Positions 8,301 through 16,857 of a DNA stretch of 64,000 nucleotides are shown piece by piece. Made by a program: the position numbers and the translations under genes. The notes under the pieces were generated by a model, which worked only from the letters and a program-made list of their open reading frames with translations, was not told the DNA's origin and searched no databases. Source of the DNA: Acidobacteriota bacterium (GTDB lineage: Bacteria; Acidobacteriota; Blastocatellia; RBC074); NCBI GenBank assembly GCA_018269055.1, contig JAFDVI010000043.1, positions 50,132 to 114,131 of the forward strand, read 5' to 3'. The first letter of the stretch is position 1, and each line of letters opens with the position of its first letter.

Positions 8301-9902
8301 TTGCGTACCGGGAACGGGCTGCCCGGAACCGCTCGGATCGGTGAAAAACACTAATGTGACAGGCTTGCCCGTCGGATCGGGCTGTCCCTGGAACGGCGCA
8401 AAAATGAAGCGCAATTTCTGTAACGTCGCCGGATAACTGGGCGGCGTCAACCGAGTGACCATCATCAATCCATCGGAATACACCCCGGTATCCGCAACTC
8501 CGTCATCTGCTTTCAATTCCACCGATTGTTGATTCGGCCCCGGCGTCGGAGTCGGCACGGGATTCGAATTCACTTGATAACCCATCAGATCAAGCGCCTT
8601 GAGATCATTCTCTGAAATCTCCCAATGCATACCAACGTCTAACCGTGGGTGCATGATTCCGATGTACCTGCCACCATTCAGGACTATATCCTTCCAATGA
8701 GAAGCCTGCTGCCCGTCACCGCCGACGTGGTCATTCCGCCCCGTGGAAAGTCTGATATCCGAACCGCCGCCAAATAAAACCTGTTCGCCGCCAGGGGAAA
8801 GGATGCGCTGTGTCGTAGAGAAAGTTGCGGTTGTGGCACCCGGGCGAAAACGGAACAAATCCTGCGGTGATATGCGGAGCGGCAGACTGGGTACGCGTTC
8901 TTTTTCACCGACTTCAGAGGTAAACCCCAACGCGTGGCCGATTTCATGCGTGGCCGTGGTGTCGAAATCATATTTGCCGGAAGCGATGCCATCACTGTGG
9001 TCGAAATCGAACGGCTGTGCGGAGTTGAAGCCAATGGCAGGCGGCGTTCCTAAGTTCGCGCGCTCGCCGTCCGGATCAGCAATGGGATCCAGGATCCCCA
9101 ACGCGCGGAAGACAGCCGAGGCGCCGCCCATTGCGACCGTCGCGCCGATGTCGGTCGGAATTTGCGATTGCGGCAACTGGTTGTATAGCGCTGATTCCTG
9201 GGTGCTCGAAGCCCTCGCAATTAAAGACGTCCGGACTGCCGGATAAAGTGCGCTGCCAACCACGTATTGCTCGTCCGTCGAACCCAAAATGTTCGGACTG
9301 TCATACGGCACACCGAACCAGGTCGGGCCATAATCCACATCAATCACCACGGTAATCGGCGTTTGAATCAACGATTCCCAATGCTGCGCCGCGCGAATGA
9401 AGGCGGCTTTGGCCGCGGGGAATTGTTCCAATTGTGGTGTGGTGCGCAGGATGATCTTCAACCCGTTCCCCGATTGAACCTGTGTTTGCGTGTGCAATAG
9501 CCCCGCCGTTTCTTCATGCGTAATGGCGTGAAGCTGCTGTTCAGGATCGCGCTGCTGCATTGTTTGCGTTTCTTCCCTGGTTGCAGTGCGGCATTGGGAT
9601 TGTGCGCCATCCGTTTCAATTACATACCCGCTCTTTTCCTTTTCCGCATGAAGCTGTTCACTCGCCAGGGCTGCGAGCGGATGTTTGGCCCCCGTCAAAT
9701 CGCCTTGCCAGGTTTCGTCCTGCGAAATGACTGTGGTCGTGATTGAGCTGTTTTTCGGATTCAATCGCAAGGAATTGTCCTGCGCGGCTGATCCGGATTG
9801 GAAAATTATCCCTGCCAGCCCACCCGCCAACAGACAAGCGAGCACAATCAATAACAAAATTCGGCGCACGTTTAGCGTGGCATACCGTGTATGTCCTTTC
9901 AT
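5310..9902 (-). CDS. secreted mosaic metalloprotease with PPC, cohesin-like, dockerin-like and TIGR03437 domains
   Basis: The 1530-residue product starts at ATG 9902 (AAGGAG just upstream; the longer frame from 9959 has no ribosome site). A signal peptide (IVLACLLAGGLAGIIF) leads into a metzincin-type protease with HEIGHALGF at 319-327 (His319, Glu320, His323) and a Met-turn-like GIMHP near 416. Two pre-peptidase C-terminal (PPC) beta domains follow (about 637-757 and 767-887), then a Pro/Thr linker, a cohesin-like domain (911-1044), two dockerin-like helices (GSVTITDWVQIGRF and GSLTITDWVQAGRY, about 1060-1120), a second cohesin-like domain (1157-1290), and a C-terminal TIGR03437 domain (1294-1530), common in Acidobacteria. 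The dockerin-like calcium loops have lost the first Asp. It probably acts as an exported protease that attaches to the surface or to other proteins. A second metalloprotease gene lies directly upstream. Confidence 0.85.
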   Translation of the reverse strand: MKGHTRYATLNVRRILLLIVLACLLAGGLAGIIFQSGSAAQDNSLRLNPKNSSITTTVISQDETWQGDLTGAKHPLAALASEQLHAEKEKSGYVIETDGAQSQCRTATREETQTMQQRDPEQQLHAITHEETAGLLHTQTQVQSGNGLKIILRTTPQLEQFPAAKAAFIRAAQHWESLIQTPITVVIDVDYGPTWFGVPYDSPNILGSTDEQYVVGSALYPAVRTSLIARASSTQESALYNQLPQSQIPTDIGATVAMGGASAVFRALGILDPIADPDGERANLGTPPAIGFNSAQPFDFDHSDGIASGKYDFDTTATHEIGHALGFTSEVGEKERVPSLPLRISPQDLFRFRPGATTATFSTTQRILSPGGEQVLFGGGSDIRLSTGRNDHVGGDGQQASHWKDIVLNGGRYIGIMHPRLDVGMHWEISENDLKALDLMGYQVNSNPVPTPTPGPNQQSVELKADDGVADTGVYSDGLMMVTRLTPPSYPATLQKLRFIFAPFQGQPDPTGKPVTLVFFTDPSGSGQPVPGTQLTRITTNVPGANISQFFEIAISNGPTINSGDFYVGFQASTPHQGVGFALDTSGQSSNRTFFSSSNGSSFSLLAPAMQVPSANAMIRAVVGVGGTPPTPTPTPGGDSLPLTSGMPQTFVLAAPPPNGALLGSPQYRIQVPSGATQLKVTLSGNQDVDLYARFGRLIDIQNNAAVADFKSESATGEESITITPGSSPALQAGTYYIAVGNFGPGEATATVTATVIGGPSPTPSPGGNTVALTSGVPQTGSVAASQQPGGGILGEPQYSIQIPSSASQLKVNLSGNQDVDLYVRFGNRIAIQNGALVADFRSESETGNESITITPGSSPALQTGTYYIGVVNWGSGTASFSVTATVSGGPTPTPTPPPTPTPTPVPAGNRVIRIGQAGGSPGGAVSVPVELASQGDENALGFSLTFDPSVLSNPQANLGSDAAGATLNANTNQVGSGRLGIALSLPTGQKFNAGTRQIVIVNFTIAGGASGSSTPVGFGDQPIAREISDVSARSLQASFTAGAVSLASGYEADVAPRPNGNGSVTITDWVQIGRFVAGQDAPSAGEFQRADCAPRDTRGNGSLTITDWVQAGRYAAGLDAPTSAGGPGSQGGGFAPTVALQRAQANAAMGARLVRISSGRFESGQQSSVVIELGAEGNENALGFSLNFDPAQLRFVSASVGKDVNGATLNINTSQAAAGRLGLALALPAGQTLVAGQRQIIVINFSVPAAGGTTTATISFGDQPVARELSDANANSLPVTFTSSTVTLMRSVASVSAASFTGQTLASEAIVAAFGQNLATQLAVAETLPLPTTLAGTTVMVRDSTGQERMAPLFFVAPTQINYQIPADVAPGEATVTITSGDGWVSTGMINIAAVAPGFFSAASSGQGVASAVAFRLKANGAQSYEPVAQWDAAQNRIVALPIDLGAEGDQVYLILFGTGFRHQSDLSAINIKVGDVETAALYAGPQGVYAGLDQLNLRIPRALAGRGEVDVAVAMNGAEANRVKIRIK

Positions 9903-9938
9903 AACTCTCCTTCTCTGATAATTTGTCGGTTTGAAGTT

Positions 9939-10001
9939 CGTAGTCCCGGCGTCGGCCAAACGCCCGCTGAGTGAAGCTCACCTGCCAAAGCCGGGACTAC
10001 G
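9939..10001. repeat. REP-like palindrome between two protease genes
   Basis: The arms CGTAGTCCCGGC (9939-9950) and GCCGGGACTACG (9990-10001) are perfect complements around a 39-base loop. The element fills the gap between the stop of the 10009 gene and the leader of the 9902 gene. It could end the first transcript or be a dispersed REP element. Confidence 0.6.
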
Positions 10002-10008
10002 GCTGGAA

Positions 10009-11835
10009 TCAGTTGAGTATGTCGTCTGCGATAGGAAGACTTTTGCTGGTTGGGAGAGGTGGAATCATAATCTCACGCCGTTCGCCAATCGGTTTCTTCA
10101 ATGAGAACACCTCCATATAGGTGTTGAGCCCTTCGCCGCGCATCACTTGCGATTCGATGGTCAATTGCCCATCTGCATTGCGCACGATAGAAAGCGGCGC
10201 GCTGTGTTTGTCCAACCCAAGCCGTTTGGCGCGGGACATCAAACTGCGGAGTTGGACGGATTCTGACTGAAGCGGCGATTGCCATGAAGCATACGGCGAC
10301 ACCGGGGCGTGATAATCTGCCAACGACCCATCCGCGCGGAACACAAATACGCCATGGTTATTGAGCGGAATCGCTCCCTCACCGCGCCCCATCGTCAATT
10401 GCGCGCGGACAATGGTCTGATTAAAGCGTTCGTCGCGCGTCACGCTTTGCAGCTTCAACCCGAAATCCTGCCCAATGCGGAGCACATCCACATTGCCCTG
10501 CAACATCGCTTCGATGTCCGATTCCGACATCTGGCTGGAAAGGTACAGGTACGGCAAAGAATCTTCGTGCACCGCCCAGTCGTGTTCGGAGTTCGCGTCG
10601 AAAATTTCGCGGCGGGTGAATTCATCCACCAGCAAATTGTGGTAATGGCCGCCGAACAATTCCCTGTCCACTTTCAGATACGCTTTGGCAACATCTTCCA
10701 GTGACATTTCATTTTCGGGCGTGTAATCGGCGGCTCGCGTCAGGAAGATACCCATGATCTCTCCGGCCTGTTGCAGTGCCGCTACCGGCCTCCTTTGCGG
10801 CTTCAGTTCGTCATAAATCTTCAGGAAGATTTTGTATGCCGCGCCCGTCAACACCGTAGAGCGGTCGTGAACTTCCTCAGATGTGTCGGAGACTTTGTCA
10901 TCGTTGAAAGCTTCGCGAATGCCCGTCCCCGTGCCCACCAGGGCGGCAAACGATTCGCCTAAGCTGGAAAGCGCATTTGGCTGATTCAAGTTGCCGCCGG
11001 TTTCCGTCAGTAACGTTCGCACGCGCTGCGTATCCTGCAGCGAAGTCCACATTGCCGTCTGGTCGCCGAAAGACTCTCCCCAGTAAGCGAAACCCAAGCC
11101 GTGATGTGTGTTGGGCTTGAGAATGTGGTGGAGCGCATGTCCGCATTCGTGTGCAACCATTTCCCACGAACTTGCCGTCTCGAATATTTTCACCGCGGTT
11201 TCGTTCTTCAGGCGATACGGCACAACGCCAAAGAACAACTCGCGCGCCGAAGGACTGTAAAAGGCATTGAAGTCAATAAAGACTTGCGGTTCGATATGTA
11301 GTTGCCCCTGTTGTCCCCAAGGCAGGTAACGGCCTGCCCATGATTCCGCTGCCTCTTTGGCGGCATAAGCCGCCGAATATGCCGTCGTCATTCCTAAATG
11401 TAGATCATTCGGCGTCCAGACTTGCAAACCATCTTTGAGAATGATTTTTCCATCGGGGCCGCGATCCTGTTTGAACAGGGGAAAGCGATCTTCGTTTTGA
11501 AACAGAAAATCCCCCTGCGCGTTCGCGGTGGCAAACGGCCACGGGTTCCAGGCGAACTTCACAAATTCGCCATTCGCATCCTTACGAAAAATCCAATCCT
11601 CATTGGAGATACTGACCTGATTGCTCGACAGGAAGGGCTTCTCACCCTGATCGTAATCAAATTTTGTGCTATCCATCCGTTGGACGGCAGACTTTCGTAC
11701 AAACGGGTCGTCTTCGTAAGATGAAATGGAAAGATCTTGCCGTCCGGCCAGAACAGTCCGCACTGCTGTTCCAGGCAGGTTTGTCAACACCATCGCTAAA
11801 ATTATCCACTGGCTTAGCAATAAACGTTTTAACAC
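10009..11835 (-). CDS. secreted gluzincin-type zinc metalloprotease
   Basis: The 608-residue protein has an N-terminal export signal (LLLSQWIILAMVLTNLPGTA). Its catalytic site is HECGHALHH (His229, Glu230, His233) followed 21 residues later by WGESFGDQTAMW, where Glu254 is placed like the third zinc ligand of thermolysin/fungalysin-like gluzincins (M4/M36 style). The region before the site (YRLKNETAVKIFETASSW) and the long helical part after it fit that class, but I cannot assign a precise peptidase family. There is no obvious propeptide signature. Upstream is a 244-bp divergent gap toward the CHAT gene in which I find no convincing promoter. AAGGAGGAAC lies just before the ATG. With the next gene it forms a pair of secreted proteases. 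Confidence 0.8.
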   Translation of the reverse strand: MLKRLLLSQWIILAMVLTNLPGTAVRTVLAGRQDLSISSYEDDPFVRKSAVQRMDSTKFDYDQGEKPFLSSNQVSISNEDWIFRKDANGEFVKFAWNPWPFATANAQGDFLFQNEDRFPLFKQDRGPDGKIILKDGLQVWTPNDLHLGMTTAYSAAYAAKEAAESWAGRYLPWGQQGQLHIEPQVFIDFNAFYSPSARELFFGVVPYRLKNETAVKIFETASSWEMVAHECGHALHHILKPNTHHGLGFAYWGESFGDQTAMWTSLQDTQRVRTLLTETGGNLNQPNALSSLGESFAALVGTGTGIREAFNDDKVSDTSEEVHDRSTVLTGAAYKIFLKIYDELKPQRRPVAALQQAGEIMGIFLTRAADYTPENEMSLEDVAKAYLKVDRELFGGHYHNLLVDEFTRREIFDANSEHDWAVHEDSLPYLYLSSQMSESDIEAMLQGNVDVLRIGQDFGLKLQSVTRDERFNQTIVRAQLTMGRGEGAIPLNNHGVFVFRADGSLADYHAPVSPYASWQSPLQSESVQLRSLMSRAKRLGLDKHSAPLSIVRNADGQLTIESQVMRGEGLNTYMEVFSLKKPIGERREIMIPPLPTSKSLPIADDILN

Positions 11836-12079
11836 TTTGTTCCTCCTTACCGTTGCTTGATGTCATTAAGCAGAGCTTGTGCGATGACGCAGCGCCATCG
11901 TCGCTCCGCGAGCTTCATTCACCGTTTTCGTCCGGTACTGGCTGAAACCAACAAAACATCACATCATTTTTTTCGTATCGCCAATTTCGTGCGGATTCAG
12001 ATTTGGCGAAGTCGGGCTTCGGGAGTAGAGTACCTGCCCGAATGCAGTTGATGACCTGGCACGCACTTACGGGAGTTTT

Positions 12080-15016
12080 ATGGCAAACCCGATCAAACCG
12101 GCTGCAAGTCTTGCTCACTCTCTTCGCCATCAAGCGCGACAGAAATCTTCATTCTTCCTGCAATTTTTTGCCTTCTTTATTTCCACAGTCACGGGAGTTT
12201 CGGGCTTTGTTCTAAACGCCACGGCTTTGAATCTGCTTATTGGTGGACAGCAAACGGAGAATCACGCGCTGGCGTTGGACAAATCCATTGAACGCGCATT
12301 GGCCGGAGGGGAAATTCACTCGTACGAGTTGGCGCTTGTTGCAGGTCAATTTTGCCAGATTGTGGTGGATCAGCGAGGAATTGACGTGGTCGTCGCGCTT
12401 TTCGCCCCCAACGGCGTGAAGCTGGTGGAAACGGACGGCACAAACGGAGCCTTCGGGCCGGAACAGGTTGTCCTGGTACCGGAAAACGCCGGAACGTATC
12501 GGTTGGAAGTGCGTTCGTTGGAAAAAAATGCGCCTGCCGGACGCTATGAGGTCAAGCTGGAAGCACTCCGTCTGGCTATCCCGCAAGATCAATACCGTAT
12601 CCGTGCTCAACAGGCGTATTTGGATGCGCGCAGGTTGCGCAACCAGGAGGCGGCGGATTCTCAACGCGCAGCCATTGCCAAATACAAGGAAGCGCTTGTG
12701 GCGTGGCAAACGTTGAAGGATCGTCGTATGGAAACCATTGCGCTCCACGATCTGGGAGTTCTGTACGGAGATTTGGGAGATTATCAGCAGGCATTGGAAG
12801 CTTACTTCCAGGCGCGCGCCGGGTATCAATCGTTGGCCGACTGGCGAGGTCAAGCCGCTGTGCTCAACAACATCGGCTGGATTTTCGCCGCGCTGGGAGA
12901 ACATCAGAAAGCGATTGATCTCTACGAAGAAGCTCGGCAGTTAAAAGACGCCCAAGGCGAACGCCGCCTTGATCCGCGCATTTTAAGCAACATCGGCTCT
13001 GAGTATGCGAGCCTGGGAAAGTTCCAAAAGGCGCTTGAGATTCACTTGCAGGTGTTGGCGCTGCGTCGCGCAGGAAATGACCGCCTTGGCCTGGCGATTA
13101 CGCTCAACAACATCGCCAATTGTTACGAGCATTTGGGAGAAAAACAGAAGGCACTGGATTATTACAGCCAATCGCTGACATATATGCCGGAAGTCGGCAA
13201 CGCGTTTTACACTGCCGCGACGCTCTCCAACATTGGAGCGATTTACGCAGACCTTGGGGAACATCAAAAGGCGCTCGATCATTTCAACCAGGCCCTGCAA
13301 TTGCGCCGCACCATCGGCGACCGCAATGGCGAAGCTGCGACACTTCATCAAATTGCGCGACTTGAACGAAATCGTGGAAATCTGTTGGAAGCGCGCAACC
13401 ACATTGAAGCTGCGCTTGCCGCCGTTGAATCGCTGCGCGCGAATGTTGCAAGCCAGCAACTGCGTGTGTCTTTTTTCGCTTCCGTTCGTCGCTATCACGA
13501 GTTTTACCTGAGCCTGCTCATGGAATTGCAGCGGCAACATCCGGCGGATGGCTTCGACGCGCTTGCTCTGGCGGCAAGCGAAAAAAGCCGTGCTCGTTCC
13601 CTGCTGGAATTGCTGAAAGAAGCGCGCGCCGAAATCAAACAAGGTGTTGATCCCGGGTTGCTCGAACGCGAGCGCAACTTGCAACAACAGATTTCCGAAA
13701 AAGCACAAGAGCAAATGACTGTGCTCAGCGGCAAACACACGGCTGAACAGGGTGCGGAGGCAGATAAGGAAATTGCATTGCTCACCATGGAATACGAGCA
13801 GGTACAGGCACAGATTCGGCATACCAGCCCGCGCTACGCGGCGCTCACCCATCCCACAACCCTCAGCTTGAACGAAATTCAGACCTCCGTGCTCGATGAA
13901 AACACACTCCTGCTGGAATATGTTCTAGGCGAAGAAAAAAGCTACCTGTGGGCTGTGACGCCAACCTCACTCAAAAGTTATGAATTGCCCAAACGCGCCG
14001 AGATCGAGGCGGCCGCACGCCACGTGTATGAGTCCTTGACCGCGCGAAACCAAATCCGACCGCGCGAAACCCCTGAACAGCGACGGCGCCGGATTGATCA
14101 GGCCGATGCCGACTTTCCCCAAGCTGTCGCCGCACTCAGCCGCCTGATCATGGCTCCGGTCGCTTCCCAATTGGAGAACAAACGCTTGCTGATCGTTGCC
14201 GATGGCGTGCTTCAATACATTCCGTTTGCCGTGCTGCCGGAAATTGGTGACCAACCGCTGATCAAGAATCACGAGATCATCAACCTGCCGTCCGCTTCCG
14301 TGCTGGCAGTGTTGCGGCAGGAAACGAGCGGACGCAAACCAGCCGCCAAGACCCTGGCAGTGTTGGCGGATCCTGTCTTTCAACGCGATGATCCGCGCCT
14401 GAAACAGACAGCCACCACCCGCGCGGGCAATTCGGAGTTCGTCCGCTTGCGGTTCAGCCGCGCCGAAGCGGAGCAAATTGCCACCCTCGCCCCGCCGGAT
14501 CAAACCCTGAAAGCGCTGGATTTTGCCGCCAACCGCGACCTGGCCACCAGCGCGGAGCTTGCCGATTACCGGATCGTGCATTTTGCGACGCACGCATTGA
14601 TCAATCATCAGCATCCGGAACTGTCCGGGATCGTGTTGTCGCAAATGGACGAACGCGGCCAACCACGCAATGGATTTTTGCGGCTGCACGAAATTTACAA
14701 CCTGCGGTTGTCGGCGGACTTGGTGGTGCTCAGCGCTTGCGAAACGGCGTTGGGGAAAGAAGTGCCTGGGGAAGGAATGATCGGCTTGACGCGGGGGTTT
14801 ATGTATGCGGGAGCGCCACGGGTGGCGGCGAGTTTGTGGCAAACGGATGACCGCGCAGCGGCAGAGTTGATGAAGCGATTCTATCAACGAATGCTGGGCG
14901 AGAAGATGGCGGCGGCATCGGCGCTGCGAGCAGCACAGGTCTCGCTCTGGCAGGACAAACGCTGGGCGATGCCGTATTTCTGGGCGGCATTCACGCTGCA
15001 GGGAGAATGGAAGTGA
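12080..15016 (+). CDS. TPR protein with C-terminal CHAT caspase-like protease domain
   Basis: The 978-residue product begins at ATG 12080 behind GGGAG. A hydrophobic segment (residues 25-50) suggests export or membrane anchoring. A PPC-like beta domain follows (about 60-165), then a block of tetratricopeptide repeats (about 195-470, with repeats of the type LGEHQKALDHFNQAL), a coiled-coil-rich stretch and a CHAT domain (about 690-978). The caspase-like dyad is intact: HFATHA with His838 and SACETALG with Cys887. CHAT proteases cleave partner proteins; TPRs usually recognise the partner. The stop codon overlaps the start of the sigma factor gene by one base, and an anti-sigma-like gene comes next, so the likely role is in a proteolytic signalling circuit that sets sigma factor activity. 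That role is inference. Confidence 0.88.
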   Translation: MANPIKPAASLAHSLRHQARQKSSFFLQFFAFFISTVTGVSGFVLNATALNLLIGGQQTENHALALDKSIERALAGGEIHSYELALVAGQFCQIVVDQRGIDVVVALFAPNGVKLVETDGTNGAFGPEQVVLVPENAGTYRLEVRSLEKNAPAGRYEVKLEALRLAIPQDQYRIRAQQAYLDARRLRNQEAADSQRAAIAKYKEALVAWQTLKDRRMETIALHDLGVLYGDLGDYQQALEAYFQARAGYQSLADWRGQAAVLNNIGWIFAALGEHQKAIDLYEEARQLKDAQGERRLDPRILSNIGSEYASLGKFQKALEIHLQVLALRRAGNDRLGLAITLNNIANCYEHLGEKQKALDYYSQSLTYMPEVGNAFYTAATLSNIGAIYADLGEHQKALDHFNQALQLRRTIGDRNGEAATLHQIARLERNRGNLLEARNHIEAALAAVESLRANVASQQLRVSFFASVRRYHEFYLSLLMELQRQHPADGFDALALAASEKSRARSLLELLKEARAEIKQGVDPGLLERERNLQQQISEKAQEQMTVLSGKHTAEQGAEADKEIALLTMEYEQVQAQIRHTSPRYAALTHPTTLSLNEIQTSVLDENTLLLEYVLGEEKSYLWAVTPTSLKSYELPKRAEIEAAARHVYESLTARNQIRPRETPEQRRRRIDQADADFPQAVAALSRLIMAPVASQLENKRLLIVADGVLQYIPFAVLPEIGDQPLIKNHEIINLPSASVLAVLRQETSGRKPAAKTLAVLADPVFQRDDPRLKQTATTRAGNSEFVRLRFSRAEAEQIATLAPPDQTLKALDFAANRDLATSAELADYRIVHFATHALINHQHPELSGIVLSQMDERGQPRNGFLRLHEIYNLRLSADLVVLSACETALGKEVPGEGMIGLTRGFMYAGAPRVAASLWQTDDRAAAELMKRFYQRMLGEKMAAASALRAAQVSLWQDKRWAMPYFWAAFTLQGEWK

Positions 15017-15633
15017 TGAGCGACCTCAGCACCCCGGACTCCATCAATTCCGTGCCTGCGACTCCGCGCGCCAGATGGGAGCTGACGCAGGAAGCCTTCG
15101 ACAAATTTCTGGCTTCCTTTGATTCCGACCGGGAGGTTGCAGGAAAAAGCTATCTGGAACTGCGCGGCAATCTGGTGCGGTTGTTTGAATGGCGCGGGTG
15201 TCCGTTTCCGGAAGATCATGCCGATGAAACCGTTAACCGGATCGCTCGTAAAATCAGCGAAGGCGAGGTCATTCGCGAACCGGCGCAATATGCCATTGGC
15301 GTCGCCCGTTATCTGGTGCTGGAAATTCAGAAGGAGCGAGTCAAACAACAAAACGCGTTCAGCGCGTTGGCCAACGACGAACCCGCGACGTATGAATTTG
15401 ATGAACTGGAACCTCGCGCCGCATGTTTGGACCGATGCCTGCAAAAGTTGGCCGCGCAGGATCGGGAATTGATGCTGCTTTATTATCAGGGAGAAAAAAG
15501 TCAAAAGATCGAAAACCGGAAGCGGCTGACAGACCGCTTCAATGCCTCACTCAACACATTGCGAATGCGCGCGTTACGGTTGCGAGACAAACTGCTTGCT
15601 TGCGTCGAAACCTGTTTGCAGAAAAAGATGTGA
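15016..15633 (+). CDS. ECF-like RNA polymerase sigma factor
   Basis: The 205-residue protein shows a region-2-like part (YLELRGNLVRLFEWRGC, then DHADETVNRIARKI) and a region-4-like C-terminus (LDRCLQKLAAQDRELMLLYY, then RFNASLNTLRMRALRLRDKL), the latter with helix-turn-helix character. It is therefore an ECF-type sigma factor of a branch common in Acidobacteria. I chose the ATG at 15016 rather than 15007: the earlier codon leaves one base after GGGAG, while the later one overlaps the CHAT stop (TGATG), an arrangement typical of coupled translation. Between this gene and the anti-sigma-like gene are 83 bp. The trio is likely one operon. Confidence 0.8.
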   Translation: MSDLSTPDSINSVPATPRARWELTQEAFDKFLASFDSDREVAGKSYLELRGNLVRLFEWRGCPFPEDHADETVNRIARKISEGEVIREPAQYAIGVARYLVLEIQKERVKQQNAFSALANDEPATYEFDELEPRAACLDRCLQKLAAQDRELMLLYYQGEKSQKIENRKRLTDRFNASLNTLRMRALRLRDKLLACVETCLQKKM

Positions 15634-15716
15634 TGGATTGACCGGTTTCGCCAGTACGGGATGAAGGTAGACTTTTCCCGATCCGGGAACAATCCAAATT
15701 GCCTCAAACGAAAGAT

Positions 15717-16685
15717 ATGAAAACTGAAACGACAAATGGAATGATCGTGCGTTACCTGCTGGGCGATTTGCCTGAAGAAGAGCAAGTCCGGCTGGAAGAT
15801 CGCGCATTTTCCGACCAGGAATACCTGCAAACCATCCTGCAAACCGAAAATGATCTGATTGACGAGTACGTGCATGGAGAGCTTTCCGCTGTGGAGCGGC
15901 GTCAATTTGAGCAGCGGTTCCTGGCTTCCGCGGAGCGACAGCGGAAAGTGGAATTCGCCCGCGCATTGGCGCAAATCACCAATGCGAACATGGTTGCGCA
16001 GCCCGCTCATCGTGAAACCGAGTCACCGTCCAGTCGTTGGTGGGAATCGTTGCGGGTCTTGTTAGGCAGTTTGAGTCCTGTCTTTCAATTTTCGTTGGCA
16101 ACGGCTGCATTGCTGTTGGCCATTGGCTTGCCGTGGTTGATCATTCAAACCGTACGATTGCGCACGCAGGTCGCACAGCTTCAGGCAGAGCGACATTCCT
16201 CCGCACAGGTTGAAGAGTTGCAGCGCCAGCTTGCCGAACAGCAGCGACAAAATCAGGAAATGGCAAGCCAACTGCAAACCCAACAGCAGCAACTTGCTCA
16301 GTTGCAAGAGCGACCGCCCAAAACGCCGACGACCAACCCGGTCGTTGCCTCTCTGTTTTTGCCTCCCGGCCTTTCACGCGGCGAGCCACAAAAAACGCAA
16401 TTGATCATTCCGCCCAACGCCAATCAGGTGCGATTACAAATTGGGATTGAGCGCGGAGACGATTACAAACGATATGGGGTCGAACTTCGCACACTGAATG
16501 GCCGAGAAGTCTTGCGACAAACCAATCTGATTGCTCATGCTGGCAACGCCGGACGTGAAGTTACCCTGGTGTTGCCCGCTGACAAACTCAGCACGGGCGA
16601 ATATGAATTGGCGCTTCACGGAATCTCCGACGACGGCAAAGCGGAAGACCTTGGATATTATTATTTCGCCGTGCAGCGAAAGTAG
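15717..16685 (+). CDS. membrane anti-sigma-like protein with coiled coil
   Basis: The 322-residue product has a cytoplasmic N-terminal part (about 1-90: MIVRYLLGDLPEEEQVRLED, then ERRQFEQRFLAS) resembling the N-termini of acidobacterial anti-sigma factors, though without a zinc-binding HxxxCxxC. One membrane helix follows (LATAALLLAIGLPWLIIQTV, about 122-145), then a glutamine-rich coiled coil (about 150-205) and a beta-rich extracytoplasmic domain. The frame could start at TTG 15699, but the ATG at 15717 is preferred. It sits directly after the sigma factor gene, so the natural reading is that it holds the sigma factor at the membrane. The exposed linker or coiled coil could be the target of the CHAT protease encoded two genes upstream, which is a hypothesis only. 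Confidence 0.7.
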   Translation: MKTETTNGMIVRYLLGDLPEEEQVRLEDRAFSDQEYLQTILQTENDLIDEYVHGELSAVERRQFEQRFLASAERQRKVEFARALAQITNANMVAQPAHRETESPSSRWWESLRVLLGSLSPVFQFSLATAALLLAIGLPWLIIQTVRLRTQVAQLQAERHSSAQVEELQRQLAEQQRQNQEMASQLQTQQQQLAQLQERPPKTPTTNPVVASLFLPPGLSRGEPQKTQLIIPPNANQVRLQIGIERGDDYKRYGVELRTLNGREVLRQTNLIAHAGNAGREVTLVLPADKLSTGEYELALHGISDDGKAEDLGYYYFAVQRK

Positions 16686-16737
16686 CCTCAACGCGCTTCT
16701 TAACCACAATCAGTGACATTGAGACAATGAAGAAATG

Positions 16738-16821
16738 GACAGGATTGACAAGATTGAACAGGATTGTTGTCGAACCGACTCAAGTGCCGTGTTCATCCTG
16801 TTGAATCCTGTAAATCCTGTC
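16738..16821. repeat. ACAGGATT-type inverted repeat between convergent genes
   Basis: Tandem units of the type ACAGGATTGA on the left (16738-16765) pair with ATCCTGTTGAATCCTG units on the right (16794-16821). A second copy is at 37415-37485. Both lie between convergent gene ends, so a two-way terminator role is plausible. Confidence 0.7.
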
Positions 16822-16857
16822 GCAAAGTTTTCTGGTTTGGTTGGCGGAACAATCTTT

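Noticed and set aside
12057..12072. TGGCACG followed by TTAC on the plus strand before the CHAT gene
   Set aside because: The spacing to the TT element is one base short and it lies about 16 bases before the start codon, where no transcript could begin; the GGGAG next to it is simply the ribosome site.
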